64,000 nt of DNA from contig NZ_SMTK01000001.1 in NCBI RefSeq assembly GCF_004357995.1, forward strand, positions 558,001 through 622,000, given 5' to 3'. How positions within the stretch are numbered: position 1 is the stretch's first letter; each line of letters starts with the position of its first letter. Made by a program: the position numbers and the translations under genes. Source of the stretch: Arthrobacter crusticola. GTDB taxonomy: Bacteria > Actinomycetota > Actinomycetes > Actinomycetales > Micrococcaceae. Of the stretch, positions 63,461-64,000 are shown in pieces. The notes below the pieces were generated by a model. That model saw only the letters and a program-made list of their open reading frames with translations, had not been told where the DNA came from and searched no databases.

Positions 63461-64000
63461 AGCCACTCCTCGGTGCCGAACTTCTCCTCGACAAGTTCGG
63501 CACCGCGCCGCAGCTCGTCCTCGCTCAGGCCGGCGTCGACGGCGCCGAAGCGGCGGCGGAAGGTTTCGATCATCACTGCGATGATCTCCTCGCGGGCCAG
63601 CCCGGTCTGGCGCCGGAGCGGGTCGACGCGCTTCTTGGCGCTCTTGGTGCCCTTGTCGGAAAGCTTTTCCTTGCCGATGCGCAGCACCTCGAGCATCTTG
63701 TCGGCGTCGATGTCGTAGCTCATCGTGACATGGTGCAGCATCCCGCCGTTGGCGAGCCGCTTCTGCGCCGCCCCGCCGATCTTGCCCAGGTCGGTGGCGA
63801 TATCGTTGAGCGGCTGGTACCAGGCCTTAATGCCGAGGGTGGCCAGGGCCTCCATCACCCAGGCGTCGAGGAACGGGTACGAATCAGCGAAGCTCATGCC
63901 GTCGACAAGCGTCTGCGGGATGTACAGCGAATAGGTGATGGCGTTGCCGTGCTCCATGAACATGGCGCCGCCGCCGCTGATCCTGCGCACCACGCTCACC
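63445..64000 (-). CDS. Lipoate--protein ligase A family protein, truncated by the window end
   Basis: The visible C-terminal 185 residues contain VRRISGGGAMFMEHGNAITYSLY and DIATDLGKIGGAAQKRLANGG, the RRxSGGGA lipoate-binding loop and catalytic Lys region of LplA/LipM ligases. HHVTMSYDID follows. The last part (RRRFGAVDAGLSEDELRRGAELVEEKFGTEEWLYR) is a small accessory domain. The family attaches lipoate or octanoate to E2/GcvH proteins. The N terminus lies beyond 64000. It overlaps pepN tail to tail by 16 bases. Confidence 0.88.
   Translation of the reverse strand, partial: VSVVRRISGGGAMFMEHGNAITYSLYIPQTLVDGMSFADSYPFLDAWVMEALATLGIKAWYQPLNDIATDLGKIGGAAQKRLANGGMLHHVTMSYDIDADKMLEVLRIGKEKLSDKGTKSAKKRVDPLRRQTGLAREEIIAVMIETFRRRFGAVDAGLSEDELRRGAELVEEKFGTEEWLYRVP

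Overview
High-GC actinobacterial chromosome, almost certainly a Micrococcaceae member close to Arthrobacter. The basis is a complete Pup-proteasome locus with a fused PafB-PafC regulator, the mycothiol gene mshC, the actinobacterial RNA-polymerase factor RbpA, twin-arginine TatA/TatC, a HelY-type helicase, a divergent glgA/glgC pair, and very GC-rich third codon positions throughout. No prophage, insertion sequence, CRISPR array or classical defence island was seen.

Layout. 1-8.4 kb: end of an amino-acid permease, dienelactone hydrolase, TMP-kinase-like protein, peptide deformylase, S9 peptidase, RlmA-type methyltransferase, YczE-type membrane protein and an NfeD/SPFH pair. 8.4-14.7 kb: rbpA with two promoter-like elements and a strong terminator, a polyprenol-phosphate mannosyltransferase behind an unusually structured 440-base spacer, an amidohydrolase and HelY. 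14.8-18.5 kb: tatC, tatA, a small membrane protein and pafBC. 18.6-29.8 kb: two FKBP prolyl isomerases, then the Pup-proteasome operon transcribed leftward (arc, dop, pup, prcB, prcA, pafA), trmI, a site-2 protease and a HAD phosphatase. 29.9-37.2 kb: PAC2 protein, mshC, uppP, a degenerate aldo/keto reductase, small conserved proteins, an acyl-CoA dehydrogenase and an M20 peptidase. 37.4-42.3 kb: tRNA-Leu(GAG), then a GntR-regulated catabolic operon (four-carbon acid sugar kinase, threonate-type dehydrogenase, GntP permease). 42.3-49.1 kb: an accessory-looking block (hypotheticals, GNAT, DUF1801, APH-like kinase, RidA, ZIP transporter, carboxyethylornithine-synthase-like enzyme, GAF-ANTAR regulator) containing a 48-base duplicated segment. 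49.2-57.1 kb: kynureninase and a TetR-controlled fatty-acid module (MaoC, FabG4-type reductase, thiolase; acyl-CoA oxidase-like enzyme on the other strand). 57.1-64 kb: glgA/glgC, a D-amino-acid PLP enzyme, pepN and a truncated lipoate ligase.

Most striking signals: (1) a near-perfect LexA/SOS-box-like palindrome (TTGAACTATAGTTCGA, 26676-26691) over the likely -10 of the proteasome operon, which would tie proteasome expression to DNA damage alongside the nearby PafBC regulator; (2) a recurrent -10-like hexamer ending 6-7 bases before the start codon at many genes, suggesting leaderless transcription is common here; (3) a structured intergenic region with its own promoter upstream of the mannosyltransferase; (4) very clear operators for the GntR and TetR regulators; (5) an aldo/keto reductase with three of its four catalytic residues replaced. 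All calls come from reading the sequence; no database search was run.
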